Source: Gemmatimonadota bacterium
GTDB taxonomy: Bacteria > Gemmatimonadota > Gemmatimonadetes > Gemmatimonadales > GWC2-71-9
Assembly (NCBI GenBank): GCA_003222115.1
Contig: QHUL01000065.1
Coordinates: forward strand, 1 to 64,000
DNA: 64,000 nt
Direction: 5' to 3'
In this document: positions 8,313-16,935 of the stretch, in pieces
How the letters are laid out: each line of letters begins with the position of its first letter
Numbering within the stretch: the first letter of the stretch is position 1
Translations under genes and position numbers: made by a program
The notes under the pieces: model-generated
The model's input: the letters and a program-made list of their open reading frames with translations, nothing else
What the model was told of the DNA's origin: nothing
Database searches by the model: none

Positions 8313-9515
8313 TTAGAACAGCTGGACCCAACTGCGCGACCGCATCATCGCGGCGACGCCGGTTGCATCTAAGGCCTTTAGAATTGCGCACTTAGAGTAC
8401 AGGATGTTGGCGTGACCGGTGTAGGTGTTGTTGGCGACCACCACGCTGTCCTGCACCATCGTCGTGCCCCAGAAGTGCGCGTCGCTCGTACCACCACCCG
8501 CCGTGCTGAACGTACCGCGGATGATCGTGACCCCGAACCACTGGAACCCCCCTTGCACCGCCAGGCTGCCGTCGACCAGCAGGATGCCTTGACCCTGCAC
8601 GCCGTTGATGGTTACCGAACTGCCGGTGATGTGCACGATCGGGAAGTAGCCGCCGCACGGCTGGTCGGGGTTCATGCCATCCCCCCAGTTCGTCAGCACG
8701 GTCTTGTCGCACTGTCCATTGGTGACGACCGGCCCGATGCTGTTGTTGAAGTTCTGGCCCGGCAGGGTGATGTTCGCGCGTGCCGCGAGCGCGGAGTAGG
8801 TGACGTCCCCGTACTTCGAGAAGGTCGAGTCCGTGACGTTCGGGTCCCTCATGATCGCCGGCTGCCCAGTGACCTGCGACCCTGTCCCGGTGGTGATGCT
8901 CATGCTCGTGTCGGTCCGGATGCCGGCCTTGGTACTGTCCAACGGGCCGCACGTGGTCCACGTGCCGGGGATGTGGTCGTAGCCGTCGATCGTGGCCTGC
9001 CCCGAGAGGGCATCACCGCGCCCGCTGGTGAGTGCCGCCCTGATGTCCATCTGCAGCGGCCTTATCTTCGCCAACAGGCCGAGCCGCTGGCTCGCGCCGC
9101 CACCGCGCCGCTTGAGCCACGCGACCTGCTGGCTCGAGAGCCCGGGCGCGGAATCGATGCCCGTCATGTCGATCAGGAAGATCTCGTCATTCAACTTGTA
9201 GAGGGTCCCGCTGTAGGCTCCCGTGCTGCCGGGGGACCGAACGGTCGCCCACGTGCGCGTGCTGGGCGGCGCGGCGGACGGGTAGGACGCGAGGGCGTTG
9301 AAGACCCCGGTGCTGTCCTGCCAGGTCCGGATCACTTCGAAGATCCCCGCCTCGGCGACGCCGAACGCGGTCAGGACGCGACGCGAGTTTTCTCCCACGC
9401 GTTGCTCCTGCGTGCCGGCGAAGAAAGCGCCGGCGACGAGGGCGCCCACGACCACCAGGGCGACGATTGCCAGGGCGAGCGCCATGCCGCGCTCGTTCTG
9501 CAGGACCCGCTTCAT
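8313..9515 (-). CDS. PilX-like minor pilus assembly protein
   Basis: 400 aa. I start at the ATG of MKRVLQNERGMALALAIVAL, preceded by a good ribosome site (aaggag, 6-7 nt away). The N-terminus matches the PilX_N family: a short charged leader, a G-M junction and a hydrophobic helix (ALALAIVALVVVGALVAGAF), then GTQEQRVGENSRRVLTAFGVAEAG, typical for that family. The remaining 350 residues are beta-rich and not recognisable (STFSKYGDVTYSALAARANI, QGQGILLVDGSLAVQGG). It is the fourth of four clustered minor pilin genes, which in related systems form the pilus tip and prime assembly. Confidence 0.78.
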   Translation of the reverse strand: MKRVLQNERGMALALAIVALVVVGALVAGAFFAGTQEQRVGENSRRVLTAFGVAEAGIFEVIRTWQDSTGVFNALASYPSAAPPSTRTWATVRSPGSTGAYSGTLYKLNDEIFLIDMTGIDSAPGLSSQQVAWLKRRGGGASQRLGLLAKIRPLQMDIRAALTSGRGDALSGQATIDGYDHIPGTWTTCGPLDSTKAGIRTDTSMSITTGTGSQVTGQPAIMRDPNVTDSTFSKYGDVTYSALAARANITLPGQNFNNSIGPVVTNGQCDKTVLTNWGDGMNPDQPCGGYFPIVHITGSSVTINGVQGQGILLVDGSLAVQGGFQWFGVTIIRGTFSTAGGGTSDAHFWGTTMVQDSVVVANNTYTGHANILYSKCAILKALDATGVAAMMRSRSWVQLF

Positions 9516-9550
9516 AGAACACTCCTTCATGTGCACAGGTGGTGCGCCCG

Positions 9551-10441
9551 TCACAGGCACGGGCCGCACCGTGGGTTATTCCGCACCGCGACACGTGTCG
9601 TCACGGTATCGGTCTTGTAAGCCACGCCCGGGGCGTCCGCCTGCCGGATCGGCGACGCGGTCTGGCCGATCAGGGTGATCCCGATCGAGGCGACCTGCGT
9701 CGGGACGGCCGTGACGGCCCCCGCCGCGTCGTAGTACGTGAATTGCAAGCCGTTGCTCGCCACCGGACCGATCAGCGGCTGCAGCGTGCCGCCCGCGTTG
9801 TTGTCCTGCTGCCCCACATACCACTTCCCGTCGCTCGCCTGATACAGCTGGTAGGTGACGACGTGGTAGCCCCGCACCGGCGATCCGTTCGTGACGGCGC
9901 CCGCCACGTTGAACGTGCCGCCGAGCCAGGTGGGCTTCACGGTCAACTGGTAGCCCGGGGTGCCATCCGCACACGCGCTCGGATTCGTCACGATCTTGAG
10001 CTCGGCTGGAAGCCAGGTATCGTCGTTCCGCGTCCCCGGGTTGCCCTCGTAGAAGACGAGGACCGAATCCGACGTATCGAAGACGCGATCCCCGAAGTAC
10101 GGGTCCGCCCGCACCGTCATCGTCACGGTCGTCCCCAGGCCTCCGCCCAACCCGGGTGGGATGCAGAGGAACGACAGCTGGCGCATGGCGCGGATCTGGA
10201 TCTGCGTCGCGGTCATCAGGAGGATGTCCCCGTCCGCGGGGTCCAGCTCGCGAAATTCCGCGGGCAGGATCGTCACCCCCGCCCGCAGGTTCTGCTGCAG
10301 GTCGATGCGCTGGGTTTGCGCCATGTAGGTCTGCTGGTTCGTGACGAGCACTTTGTAGATCCCGCCCGCCACGATGCCGAGCAGCACCAGCGCCACCATC
10401 AGCTCGATCAGCGTGAAGCCGCGCCGCCTTAGAAGAGGCAT
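9551..10441 (-). CDS. PilW-like minor prepilin
   Basis: 296 aa. Class III/IVa prepilin N-terminus MPLLRRRGFTLIELMVALVL, cleaved after the glycine, leaving an N-methylated Phe and the conserved Glu5. The long C-terminal part (NQQTYMAQTQRIDLQQNLRA, then a globular region) fits PilW/GspJ-type minor pilins. Its start lies inside the last codons of the PilV-like gene (13-bp overlap), and a PilX-like gene follows 35 bp downstream. Confidence 0.82.
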   Translation of the reverse strand: MPLLRRRGFTLIELMVALVLLGIVAGGIYKVLVTNQQTYMAQTQRIDLQQNLRAGVTILPAEFRELDPADGDILLMTATQIQIRAMRQLSFLCIPPGLGGGLGTTVTMTVRADPYFGDRVFDTSDSVLVFYEGNPGTRNDDTWLPAELKIVTNPSACADGTPGYQLTVKPTWLGGTFNVAGAVTNGSPVRGYHVVTYQLYQASDGKWYVGQQDNNAGGTLQPLIGPVASNGLQFTYYDAAGAVTAVPTQVASIGITLIGQTASPIRQADAPGVAYKTDTVTTRVAVRNNPRCGPCL

Positions 10442-10797
10442 GAGATCTCCGTTTCCAGGCTGTCCGTCCGCCAGCTGTTCTGCTGCGTGCGGTACTTGTG
10501 CTTCAGGATGACGCGGTAGTGCAAGTTGCCCGCGTCGACCCAGCGCCAGGAGGACGAGTCGATCGGGACGCCGCTCCGCAGCAGCAGGTCGGTCCCCGCA
10601 GAGCGCGAGGCGCAGCCCGTGACGCGCAGCTGCTCCAACCGCTGTGCGGCGAACGTCGCCGACATCGCGGAACGCTGCCCACGGGCGATCATGCGCGTCA
10701 CCAGGGCCGAGCTCGTCACCAGCGCCAGCAGCCCCACGGTCAGCACGATGATCGCGATGATGATTTCGACCAGGGTGAAACCGCTCTCGCGTTTCAT
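10429..10797 (-). CDS. PilV-like minor prepilin
   Basis: 122 aa. It opens with MKRESGFTLVEIIIAIIVLT, a prepilin peptidase site (G-F) with Glu5. TVGLLALVTSSALVTRMIARG is typical of PilV/GspI proteins. I use the ATG that overlaps the stop of the preceding GspH-like gene (TAATG), because the frame further upstream lacks a prepilin signal. It is translationally linked to both neighbours. Confidence 0.83.
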   Translation of the reverse strand: MKRESGFTLVEIIIAIIVLTVGLLALVTSSALVTRMIARGQRSAMSATFAAQRLEQLRVTGCASRSAGTDLLLRSGVPIDSSSWRWVDAGNLHYRVILKHKYRTQQNSWRTDSLETEISCLF

Positions 10798-11264
10798 TAG
10801 CGCACCACCTTGCCGAGCGGGTTGATGAAAATCGAATCGCTGTTCGACGCGATGTTGCCGCTGATCCGCACCGTGGTCGTCACGCCGGCGCCATCGGTGC
10901 TGAGGCCCCGCGGATCGAACCGCACGGAGTCGCGCGTCGCGGTCAGCGTCACGTTGTAGCGGTCCGCCAGGGACTCCACCCCGCCGATCGTGTCCACGGT
11001 GCCGGCGCCCGGCATGCGCCGCGGGCACGCCGTCACCCAGATCGCGCCACTCGCCCCGGAGGTGAAGTGCACCACGGCGTAACAGCCGCGCTGCACCGCC
11101 GTGGCGCGCGCCGTGACCAGCTGCGTGCTGAGGTACACACGCGCCGAGCGCACGTTGGTCTTGTCCAGCGTGCCGCGGATCTTGGGAAACCCGATCGCCG
11201 CGATCACCCCGATGATGACCACCACGATGATCATCTCGATCGTGGTGAACCCTGAGCGCTCCAT
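10797..11264 (-). CDS. GspH/FimT-like minor prepilin
   Basis: 155 aa from the ATG of MERSGFTTIEMIIVVVIIGV, which has a GGAGG ribosome site 8 nt upstream. An upstream ATG would add eight residues with no better signal. The prepilin site is G-F with Glu5, and the length and the beta-rich C-terminal domain suit FimT/GspH. It is the first gene of the minor pilin-pilMNOPQ run. Confidence 0.83.
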   Translation of the reverse strand: MERSGFTTIEMIIVVVIIGVIAAIGFPKIRGTLDKTNVRSARVYLSTQLVTARATAVQRGCYAVVHFTSGASGAIWVTACPRRMPGAGTVDTIGGVESLADRYNVTLTATRDSVRFDPRGLSTDGAGVTTTVRISGNIASNSDSIFINPLGKVVR

Positions 11265-11295
11265 GCGCAGTCCCTCCGTTCCCGCCAACCACCTC

Positions 11296-11311
11296 TACAG
11301 GATACGTGCCG
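11296..11311 (-). promoter_or_regulatory. Weak candidate sigma-54 promoter for the minor pilins
   Basis: Minus-strand GGCACG-N4-CTGT has the same GGCACG core and the same 10-nt GG-to-GC spacing as the two pilA promoters, but the -12 element is GT rather than GC. It lies about 32 bp upstream of the GspH-like start. GTAACA (11316-11321) and TGTTAC (11337-11342) flank its upstream side as a possible activator site. Confidence 0.3.
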
Positions 11312-11400
11312 TAGTGTAACACATTGTACTACAGCATGTTACGGAAACCCACCCAACCCCTTAGCTACCGCAAAACGCTGTGCCAGTGCAAGGTCTTGCA

Positions 11401-12753
11401 CTACCCGAGACCGTAGCGCTCCATCTTGTAGAACAGCGTCCTCAGGCTCACGCCGAGGCGCTTCGCGGCCTCGCGGCGGTTGCCGCCCACCGCCTCGAGC
11501 GACGCTCGGATCGCCTCGCGCTCCGCCGCCTCCGCGGCCTCACGGAGGGTACCGCTCCCGGCTCCCTGCTCCTCGTGGGGGCGGGAAGGGGGGAGCGGTC
11601 CCTTCTGGAGGTCGTCCGGCTCTAACGTCTCCTTATCGGTCAGCACCGCCGCCCGCTCGATGGCGTGCTCCAGCTCACGCACGTTGCCCCGCCAAGGCTG
11701 CTGCTCCAGCCAGCGCAGCGCGGCCGCGCTCACCGTCACGCGCCGGCCCAGCCGCCGCCCCAGCCGCGCCGCGAAGTGGCCGGCCAGCGGGGCGATGTCC
11801 GCTACGCGTTCGCGCAGCGTGGGCAGGTGGATCGTGACGACGTTCAGCCGGTAGAACAGGTCCTCGCGGAAGCGGCCCGCGGCGACTTCCGCGGCGAGAT
11901 CCTTGGCGGTGGCGGCGAGCACGCGCGCGTCCACGCGTCGGGTCTTCTCGTCCCCCAACCGCCGGATTTCCCCCTCCTGCAGCACGCGCAGCAGCTTCGC
12001 CTGCAGCGCCAGTGGGAGCTCGCCGATCTCGTCCAGCAGCAGCGTGCCCCGGTCCGCCTGCTCGAACAGCCCGGGCTTGTCCCCGGAGGCACCCGTGAAC
12101 GCCCCGCGGACGTAGCCGAACAGCTCGGACTCGAGCAGCGTCTCGGGGATGGCCGCGCAGTTGATGGCGACGAACGCTTCGCCGGCCCGCGGGCTCGCGC
12201 GATGGATCGCCTGCGCGATGACCTCCTTCCCGGTGCCGCTTTCCCCCATGATGAGCACCGTCGTCTTGTGGTCCGCCACGCGGGCAACCAGGTCCAGGGC
12301 CTGCTTCATCGCGGTGCTCTCAGCGACGACGGCCCGGGCGACGGGCGTCGTATCCAGCTGTGCTCTTAGTGTCGCGATGGTGTGTCTGAGGCGTTCCCGC
12401 TCCTCGGCCTTGCGCAGCGTGAGCACGACCTCGTCGGGGCGGAACGGTTTCGGCAGGTAGTCGTAGGCCCCTTCCTTCATGGCGGCGAGCGCGGCGTCCT
12501 CACCTCCGTACGCGCTCATGACGATCACGAGGCCAGCGCCGCCACGCTCTTTGTAGCTGCGCAGGAACGTCAGGCCATCCATCTGCGGCATGCGGACGTC
12601 GCACAGGATCAGGTCGAACGACTCGGCGAGCGCCCGCTCCAGTCCCCGCCTGCCGTCCCCCTCGGCCGCCACCTCGTAGCCAGCGTCGACGAGCAGCAAC
12701 CCCAGGGACTGGCGCAGCCCGGGCTCGTCGTCGATCACGAGCACCCGGATCAT
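11401..12753 (-). CDS. NtrC/PilR-type sigma-54 response regulator (pair 1)
   Basis: 450 aa. The receiver domain (1-120) carries phosphoacceptor Asp52 in LILCDVRMP. The AAA+ domain has Walker A GESGTGKE and the sigma-54 contact loop GAFTGA, then the Walker [10 protein letters not shown]. The C-terminal Fis-type helix-turn-helix ends in [23 protein letters not shown]. The start is the ATG overlapping the kinase stop. Between the AAA+ and DNA-binding domains the linker [18 protein letters not shown] is encoded by an inserted inverted repeat. Position between pilA and the minor pilins suggests it controls the sigma-54 pilin promoters, as PilR does elsewhere. Confidence 0.92.
   Translation of the reverse strand: MIRVLVIDDEPGLRQSLGLLLVDAGYEVAAEGDGRRGLERALAESFDLILCDVRMPQMDGLTFLRSYKERGGAGLVIVMSAYGGEDAALAAMKEGAYDYLPKPFRPDEVVLTLRKAEERERLRHTIATLRAQLDTTPVARAVVAESTAMKQALDLVARVADHKTTVLIMGESGTGKEVIAQAIHRASPRAGEAFVAINCAAIPETLLESELFGYVRGAFTGASGDKPGLFEQADRGTLLLDEIGELPLALQAKLLRVLQEGEIRRLGDEKTRRVDARVLAATAKDLAAEVAAGRFREDLFYRLNVVTIHLPTLRERVADIAPLAGHFAARLGRRLGRRVTVSAAALRWLEQQPWRGNVRELEHAIERAAVLTDKETLEPDDLQKGPLPPSRPHEEQGAGSGTLREAAEAAEREAIRASLEAVGGNRREAAKRLGVSLRTLFYKMERYGLG
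11551..11599. repeat. Heptamer-type inverted repeat inside the response regulator gene
   Basis: Outer arms accgctccc and gggagcggt are perfectly complementary. The left half continues as 7-nt units (gctcccg, gctccct, gctcctc). It is in frame and encodes only the flexible linker between the AAA+ and Fis domains. Confidence 0.6.
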
Positions 12754-13883
12754 CGACCGTCCGCGGCCGGGAAGAACAGCTTGAAGGCGGCGCCTCCCTC
12801 CCGCGCCCGATCCACCCACACCACCCCCCCCATCTCGTGTACCGCACGAGCCACGATGGCGAGCCCGAGGCCCGTGCCGTGGCCCGGCTCCTTGGTCGTG
12901 TAGAAAGGCTCGAACACCTTGTCCCGGTCTTCCGCGGGGACACCGGACCCCGAATCGGCGACGTAGATCAGCGCTCCGGGCTGCCCCGGCGCAAACTCGA
13001 TCCGCGTGGGCCGTCGCTCCGGCGTGCGCGGAAACGCGGACCGGCCGGGATCGTTCGCCCGTTTGCGGGGCACACGGTCCGGCTCGAAGTCCCAGCGACG
13101 CGCGCCCACCACCACGCTACCGCCGGGCGCGGCGTCCACGGCGTTCAACACCAGGTTCACGAGCGACTGCTCCATGAGGTGCGCGCGTCCCAGCACCGGA
13201 GGCACGTCGCGCACGATCTCCAAGGCGGCGCGCACCGGTTTCAGGGCGCCCTGCGCCTCCAACAGCACGTAGGCGCCCCGCACCACGGTGGCCGTATCCA
13301 CGAGGCCCAGCGCCTCGTCCTGGGGGCGGGCGTAGTCAAGCAGGCTGCGGACGATCCGATCGATCCGCTCGAGCTCGCGGGAGAGCCCGGCGACCACCTC
13401 GGGATCCGCGCCGCGGCGCCGCAGCACCTCCAGGTAGGTGCCGCCCGCGCCCAGCGGGTTTCCCACCTCGTGCGCGATCCCGGACGCCAGCCGCCCGACG
13501 CTGGCGAGCTTCTCCGAGCGCACCAGCTGGCCCTGGGCATCGAGCAGGTGGTCCGTCATGCGGTTCAGCCGCTCGGCGAGCGTCGTGAAGTCGCTCGTTT
13601 CTGCCGCGGGCGCGCGGGCGGCGAAGTCCCCTGCCGCGACGGCGTCGGCGGCGGCGACGAGCCGCGCCACCGGCCGCAGCACGTGCCGGGTGACGACGTA
13701 GCGTCCGAAGACGATGAAGATGGCGACGTCGGCGGCCACGATGGTGAGGATGAGCAGCACGGCGCGCTCCGGCGCCACCGCGCTCACCAGCAGGACGGTC
13801 ACGACGCCAAGCAGCAGCGCAGCCGCCGCAAGGAAGGCCAGGTTGAAGAGGAGCTCGGTGCGGAGCGAGGGCTTCGCGGACAT
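12750..13883 (-). CDS. Sensor histidine kinase of pair 1 (HAMP type)
   Basis: 377 aa from ATG; a GTG four codons earlier is an alternative. Two closely spaced membrane segments (ELLFNLAFLAAAALLLGVV and AVLLILTIVAADVAIFIVFG) with almost no periplasmic loop are followed by a HAMP linker (VLRPVARLVAAADAVAAGDF). The dimerisation helix has the H-box IAHEVGNPLGAG, and the ATPase domain has DSGSGVPAEDRDKVFEPFYT and GHGTGLGLAIV. It lacks a PAS domain. It overlaps the response regulator by 4 bp and sits directly behind the pilA1 terminator. The ligand is unknown; a cytoplasmic or membrane signal seems likely given the lack of a sensor loop. Confidence 0.88.
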   Translation of the reverse strand: MSAKPSLRTELLFNLAFLAAAALLLGVVTVLLVSAVAPERAVLLILTIVAADVAIFIVFGRYVVTRHVLRPVARLVAAADAVAAGDFAARAPAAETSDFTTLAERLNRMTDHLLDAQGQLVRSEKLASVGRLASGIAHEVGNPLGAGGTYLEVLRRRGADPEVVAGLSRELERIDRIVRSLLDYARPQDEALGLVDTATVVRGAYVLLEAQGALKPVRAALEIVRDVPPVLGRAHLMEQSLVNLVLNAVDAAPGGSVVVGARRWDFEPDRVPRKRANDPGRSAFPRTPERRPTRIEFAPGQPGALIYVADSGSGVPAEDRDKVFEPFYTTKEPGHGTGLGLAIVARAVHEMGGVVWVDRAREGGAAFKLFFPAADGR

Positions 13884-13903
13884 GGACGAAGGCACAAGGT
13901 AAC

Positions 13904-13936
13904 AAAAACGAGCGGCGGGGTTGCCCCCGCCGCTCG
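13904..13936 (-). terminator. Intrinsic terminator of pilA copy 1
   Basis: A 12-bp perfect stem (cgagcggcgggg / ccccgccgctcg) with a 4-nt loop is followed on the minus strand by TTTTT (13904-13908). It lies 26 bp after the pilA1 stop and should insulate the kinase gene from strong pilin transcription. Confidence 0.85.
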
Positions 13937-13961
13937 GGTTCAGCCGGTCAAGCCGTGCCGC

Positions 13962-14339
13962 TTACTGGCACTTCGGCTCGCCTTCCTTGTTCGCCGGCAG
14001 CAACGCTGTCGACCCGATGTAGATCGAGCAGGTCTTCGTGGTGTTGACGTTCTTGATGTTCGCCGTCCAGCCGTCCGCCGTGGTCGTAACCGCCGGCGTG
14101 GTGTTACCGGTCGACTGCACGAAGTTAATCCCGCCGGCGCCGTACGCCGCCGTGTACTTCACCGAGTCCGCGAAATACGCCTCTTCAGCGGTCACCAGGT
14201 TCCGAAGATCGGACTTCATCGAAGCGATGTACGCCTTCTCCTTGGTGTTCGCGAACTTCGGGATCGCGATGGCGGCAAGAATGCCGATGATCACCACCAC
14301 GATCAGAAGCTCAATGAGCGTGAAACCCTTGCGGTTCAT
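13962..14339 (-). CDS. pilA: Major type IV pilin, copy 1
   Basis: 125 aa. Leader MNRKG is cleaved before FTLIELLIVVVIIGILAAIA, the classic class IVa pilin helix with Glu5. Two cysteines near the C-terminus (TKTC and EPKCQ) can form the D-region disulfide. A Thr/Ser-rich stretch (STGNTTPAVTTTADGW) could be an O-glycosylation target. GGAGG lies 7-8 nt upstream of ATG. It differs from copy 2 at only two residues (Ile/Val in AGGINF and Lys/Thr in TANIKN). It has its own sigma-54 promoter and a strong terminator. Confidence 0.96.
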   Translation of the reverse strand: MNRKGFTLIELLIVVVIIGILAAIAIPKFANTKEKAYIASMKSDLRNLVTAEEAYFADSVKYTAAYGAGGINFVQSTGNTTPAVTTTADGWTANIKNVNTTKTCSIYIGSTALLPANKEGEPKCQ

Positions 14340-14398
14340 CTAGGTCCTCCGGCAAAAGAAAGAGCCTGCACAGCTACAGTAGTCCCGGGCGCTATTCG

Positions 14399-14414
14399 AG
14401 CAAGCATCGTGCCT
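14399..14414 (-). promoter_or_regulatory. Sigma-54 promoter of pilA copy 1
   Basis: Minus-strand aGGCACGATGCTTGCt matches the -24 GG / -12 GC consensus with the required 10-nt spacing. The -12 element is 60 bp from the start codon. A possible activator site, tgttatgactgtaaca (14454-14469, arms tgtta/taaca), lies about 40 bp further upstream. Confidence 0.8.
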
Positions 14415-14615
14415 CAAGTGGGCTCGATCCACGTAACCGCCTGGCGCATATGGTGTTATGACTGTAACATGGGTCACACGCTACCCTAGGGGAGCCCTCC
14501 AAAGTGCGGTTTTTTGCAAGGCTGAGGGCCGGACGCAATTGGCAACTCAATGCGCGACAGCTCAATGACTTACGAGACACGCCGCCGCAGATTGGGCTCC
14601 CGTACCGGAAAGCAA

Positions 14616-14643
14616 CGAGCGGCGGGGTTGCCCCCGCCGCTCG
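14616..14643 (-). terminator. Duplicated stem-loop after pilA copy 2, lacking a T-run
   Basis: The 12-bp stem and the ttgc loop are identical to the copy 1 terminator, but the sequence beyond the stem is ttgctttcc instead of TTTTT. Termination should be inefficient, so some transcripts may read through into pilA copy 1. Confidence 0.65.
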
Positions 14644-14668
14644 GGTTCAGCCGGTCAAGCCGTGCCGC

Positions 14669-15046
14669 TTACTGGCACTTCGGCTCGCCTTCCTTGTTCG
14701 CCGGCAGCAACGCTGTCGACCCGATGTAGATCGAGCAGGTCTTCGTGGTGTTGACGTTCGTGATGTTCGCCGTCCAGCCGTCCGCCGTGGTCGTAACCGC
14801 GGGCGTGGTGTTACCGGTCGACTGCACGAAGTTCACCCCACCGGCGCCGTACGCCGCCGTGTACTTCACCGAGTCCGCGAAATACGCCTCTTCAGCGGTC
14901 ACCAGGTTCCGAAGATCGGACTTCATCGAGGCGATGTACGCCTTCTCCTTGGTGTTCGCGAACTTCGGGATCGCGATGGCGGCAAGAATGCCGATGATCA
15001 CCACCACGATCAGAAGCTCAATGAGCGTGAAACCCTTGCGGTTCAT
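14669..15046 (-). CDS. pilA: Major type IV pilin, copy 2
   Basis: 125 aa, same architecture as copy 1: leader MNRKG, helix FTLIELLIVVVIIGILAAIA, two C-terminal cysteines. It is the promoter-proximal copy in the direction of transcription. The ribosome site (gagagg) is weaker than that of copy 1 (GGAGG). It has an independent sigma-54 promoter 60 bp upstream and an imperfect terminator, so both copies could be co-expressed from this promoter. Confidence 0.96.
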   Translation of the reverse strand: MNRKGFTLIELLIVVVIIGILAAIAIPKFANTKEKAYIASMKSDLRNLVTAEEAYFADSVKYTAAYGAGGVNFVQSTGNTTPAVTTTADGWTANITNVNTTKTCSIYIGSTALLPANKEGEPKCQ

Positions 15047-15106
15047 TTCAGAAACCTCTCAGTAGAAATCGAAAGCGAAAGGCAACGAGCGTCTGGGGAC
15101 AGTTTA

Positions 15107-15122
15107 GGCAAGCGCCGTGCCT
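15107..15122 (-). promoter_or_regulatory. Sigma-54 promoter of pilA copy 2
   Basis: Minus-strand aGGCACGGCGCTTGCc has the GG/GC elements with 10-nt spacing, sharing aGGCACG and CTTGC with the copy 1 promoter. Its -12 element is 61 bp from the start codon. The rest of the 219-bp gap up to the TMTC-like gene (to 15265) shows no ORF. Confidence 0.78.
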
Positions 15123-15265
15123 CACGACCGCGGTAGCCCCAACCCGATGACTATTCAGACGATACGTCGGTCCCCCGAGGATCGTTGAGACCTGAGATTG
15201 TGGGGATTTATGCGAGATTGCGGGGTGACTCGCGGTGCCTTGCGTCACCTAGAGTTCTTCCGCAA

Positions 15266-16894
15266 TTAGCGGTTTTGGGGGTTTTCCTGCAGTTGCAGCG
15301 CGTTGAGGAGCGAGTCGGCCACTGCCGTATCTCCGCGCACCAGAGCGGCGGCAGCCTGGTTTCGCAGGCTCGCCTCGCATCGCCCGCAGCGCGCGCGCGC
15401 CTGGTCCATGAGGCTGTCGGCGAGCGCTGACCGATGCAGGGTCCAGGCCGCATCGGCCGCACCGATGAGGACCCGACTGTCGCGGTCGAAGATCTGGAAC
15501 GCGATCAGGTAGTCCTCGAGCGCCCTCTCCGGCATGCGCCGCGCCTGCAGGCTCATCGCCGTGTACTGCGGTCCGCGGTAGGAGGCGGGTGAGTCCCCCA
15601 GGATGCTGAGTACGACGGACAGGTCGTCGTGCCACACGGGGACGCGCACGGCGGAGCGCACGCCTCCCGCGAGCAGCAACAGCCCTGCGACCAAGGCCGC
15701 GCGCCGCAGCTCCAGCCGGGCGAGCCAGGCGCCGAGCGCGAGGGCGAGGCCGATCGACGGCGCATACAGCGTGCGCTCCGCCACCAGCACACCGCTCGGA
15801 AAGAGGAGGTTGGCAACCGGGAGATAGGCGATGGCGATCCACGCGAGCCCAAGCGCTTCGACCCGACGGCGGCGCCGCCACGCGCGGCCGAGCAGCACGC
15901 CCCAAATCGCGAGACAGGCGAGGCCAATCAGGAACCGACCATCGAGCGGCGAGGTGACGAGCGTGCGCTCGGCGGGCGAGTAGTCGACCCGCAGCGTCAA
16001 GGGAAAGATGAGAAGGCGCCCGATGTCGGCGAGGGCGGCGATGGCGGTGAGCCGCACCGGCACCGGACCGGCGCCCGAGAACACCGGCGCCACCTCGTGG
16101 AACCCGGTGTGCCCATGAAGCACCGCCCATCGCACCGCGGCGTACCCGGCCCCGATCACCGCCCAGGCCGCGACGAACGCCGCGAGCTTGCGCCGCGGCG
16201 GCCGGCCGATGCCGACGAGCCATCCGCAGGCGATGATCGCCGGAATCGCCGCGGCGTTCTCTTTGCTCAGGAGCCCGAGCGCGAGCGCAGCTGTGCTCCA
16301 CGTGACGCTCTGCCGCCACAAGCCCGCATACACCGCGAGCACGGAGAACAGCCCCACCATCAGCTCCGCCCGCCCGACGACGTTGGCCACCGCCTCCACA
16401 TGCACCGGATGGGCGGCGAAGACGAGACCCGCCGCGAGGCCGGCCGCGACGCCGAGCAACCGCCGCGCCAACGCGGCCACGGCCACGCTCGCGGCCGCGT
16501 GCCACAACAGGTTCACGAAGTGAAACCAAGGAGCGCCGTCCACCAGCGCGTCGAGGGCGTAGGTGACGATGGCGAGCGGACGATAGAGGTGTCCCCCGAC
16601 TTCGGGACGCCAGTATGACTCGACGAACACACGCCACAGCCCCGATGGCGCGGCTACATGAGGGTTCTGCAGGATGATAGCGCGGTCGTCCAGAGCGAAG
16701 CCGTTCCACAGGGCCCCGAGGTAGATCAAGAACGCGCACGCCGCCACCACGGCGTACAGCCGCCAACCCTCGAGGGCGAGCTCCCATCGCGCGGCGGGAG
16801 CGGCCGACGTAGCCGTCACGATACCCTCTGTACTCGCCCACGCGCGCCAGTCACGGTGCCGCACGAGCGAACGTGGTTCCACAGGGCGCGGCAT
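15266..16894 (-). CDS. TMTC-like membrane glycosyltransferase-family protein with C-terminal TPR-like helices
   Basis: 542 aa with about 10-12 membrane segments. It carries the early acidic motif GFALDDRAIILQNPHV and the motif YRPLAIVTYALD, and then FHFVNLLWHAAASV and FAAHPVHVEAVANVVGRAEL. This order is characteristic of the TMTC/GT-C group, whose eukaryotic members O-mannosylate proteins using polyprenyl-phosphate mannose. The last 100 residues (ARRMPERALEDYLIAFQIF and following) look like short helical repeats. It is the last gene of a run with a GT2 and a GT-C gene and ends just before pilA copy 2. I infer a role in glycosylating pilin or other envelope proteins. Confidence 0.75.
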   Translation of the reverse strand: MPRPVEPRSLVRHRDWRAWASTEGIVTATSAAPAARWELALEGWRLYAVVAACAFLIYLGALWNGFALDDRAIILQNPHVAAPSGLWRVFVESYWRPEVGGHLYRPLAIVTYALDALVDGAPWFHFVNLLWHAAASVAVAALARRLLGVAAGLAAGLVFAAHPVHVEAVANVVGRAELMVGLFSVLAVYAGLWRQSVTWSTAALALGLLSKENAAAIPAIIACGWLVGIGRPPRRKLAAFVAAWAVIGAGYAAVRWAVLHGHTGFHEVAPVFSGAGPVPVRLTAIAALADIGRLLIFPLTLRVDYSPAERTLVTSPLDGRFLIGLACLAIWGVLLGRAWRRRRRVEALGLAWIAIAYLPVANLLFPSGVLVAERTLYAPSIGLALALGAWLARLELRRAALVAGLLLLAGGVRSAVRVPVWHDDLSVVLSILGDSPASYRGPQYTAMSLQARRMPERALEDYLIAFQIFDRDSRVLIGAADAAWTLHRSALADSLMDQARARCGRCEASLRNQAAAALVRGDTAVADSLLNALQLQENPQNR

Positions 16895-16935
16895 AGACGA
16901 CCAGGGCGCAGGCCGCGACCGCGAGGTACAGGCGC

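Larger units (their letters stand above)
13909..15046. repeat. Tandem duplication carrying the two pilA genes
   Basis: About 430 bp is duplicated almost perfectly: stem-loop through start codon at 13909-14339 and at 14616-15046. The homology stops abruptly just upstream of each ATG and just beyond each stem. The 275-bp spacer and the outer flanks differ, apart from the conserved sigma-54 box. Confidence 0.9.

Noticed and set aside
11369-11386. Second sigma-54-like box upstream of the minor pilins (TGGCAC ... TTTTGC)
   Set aside because: The distance from GG to GC is 11 nt; sigma-54 promoters need 10, as in the pilA promoters.
13909-15046. pilA duplication as an assembly artefact
   Set aside because: The copies differ at several bases and two residues and have distinct upstream and spacer sequences, so a collapsed or duplicated contig end is unlikely.
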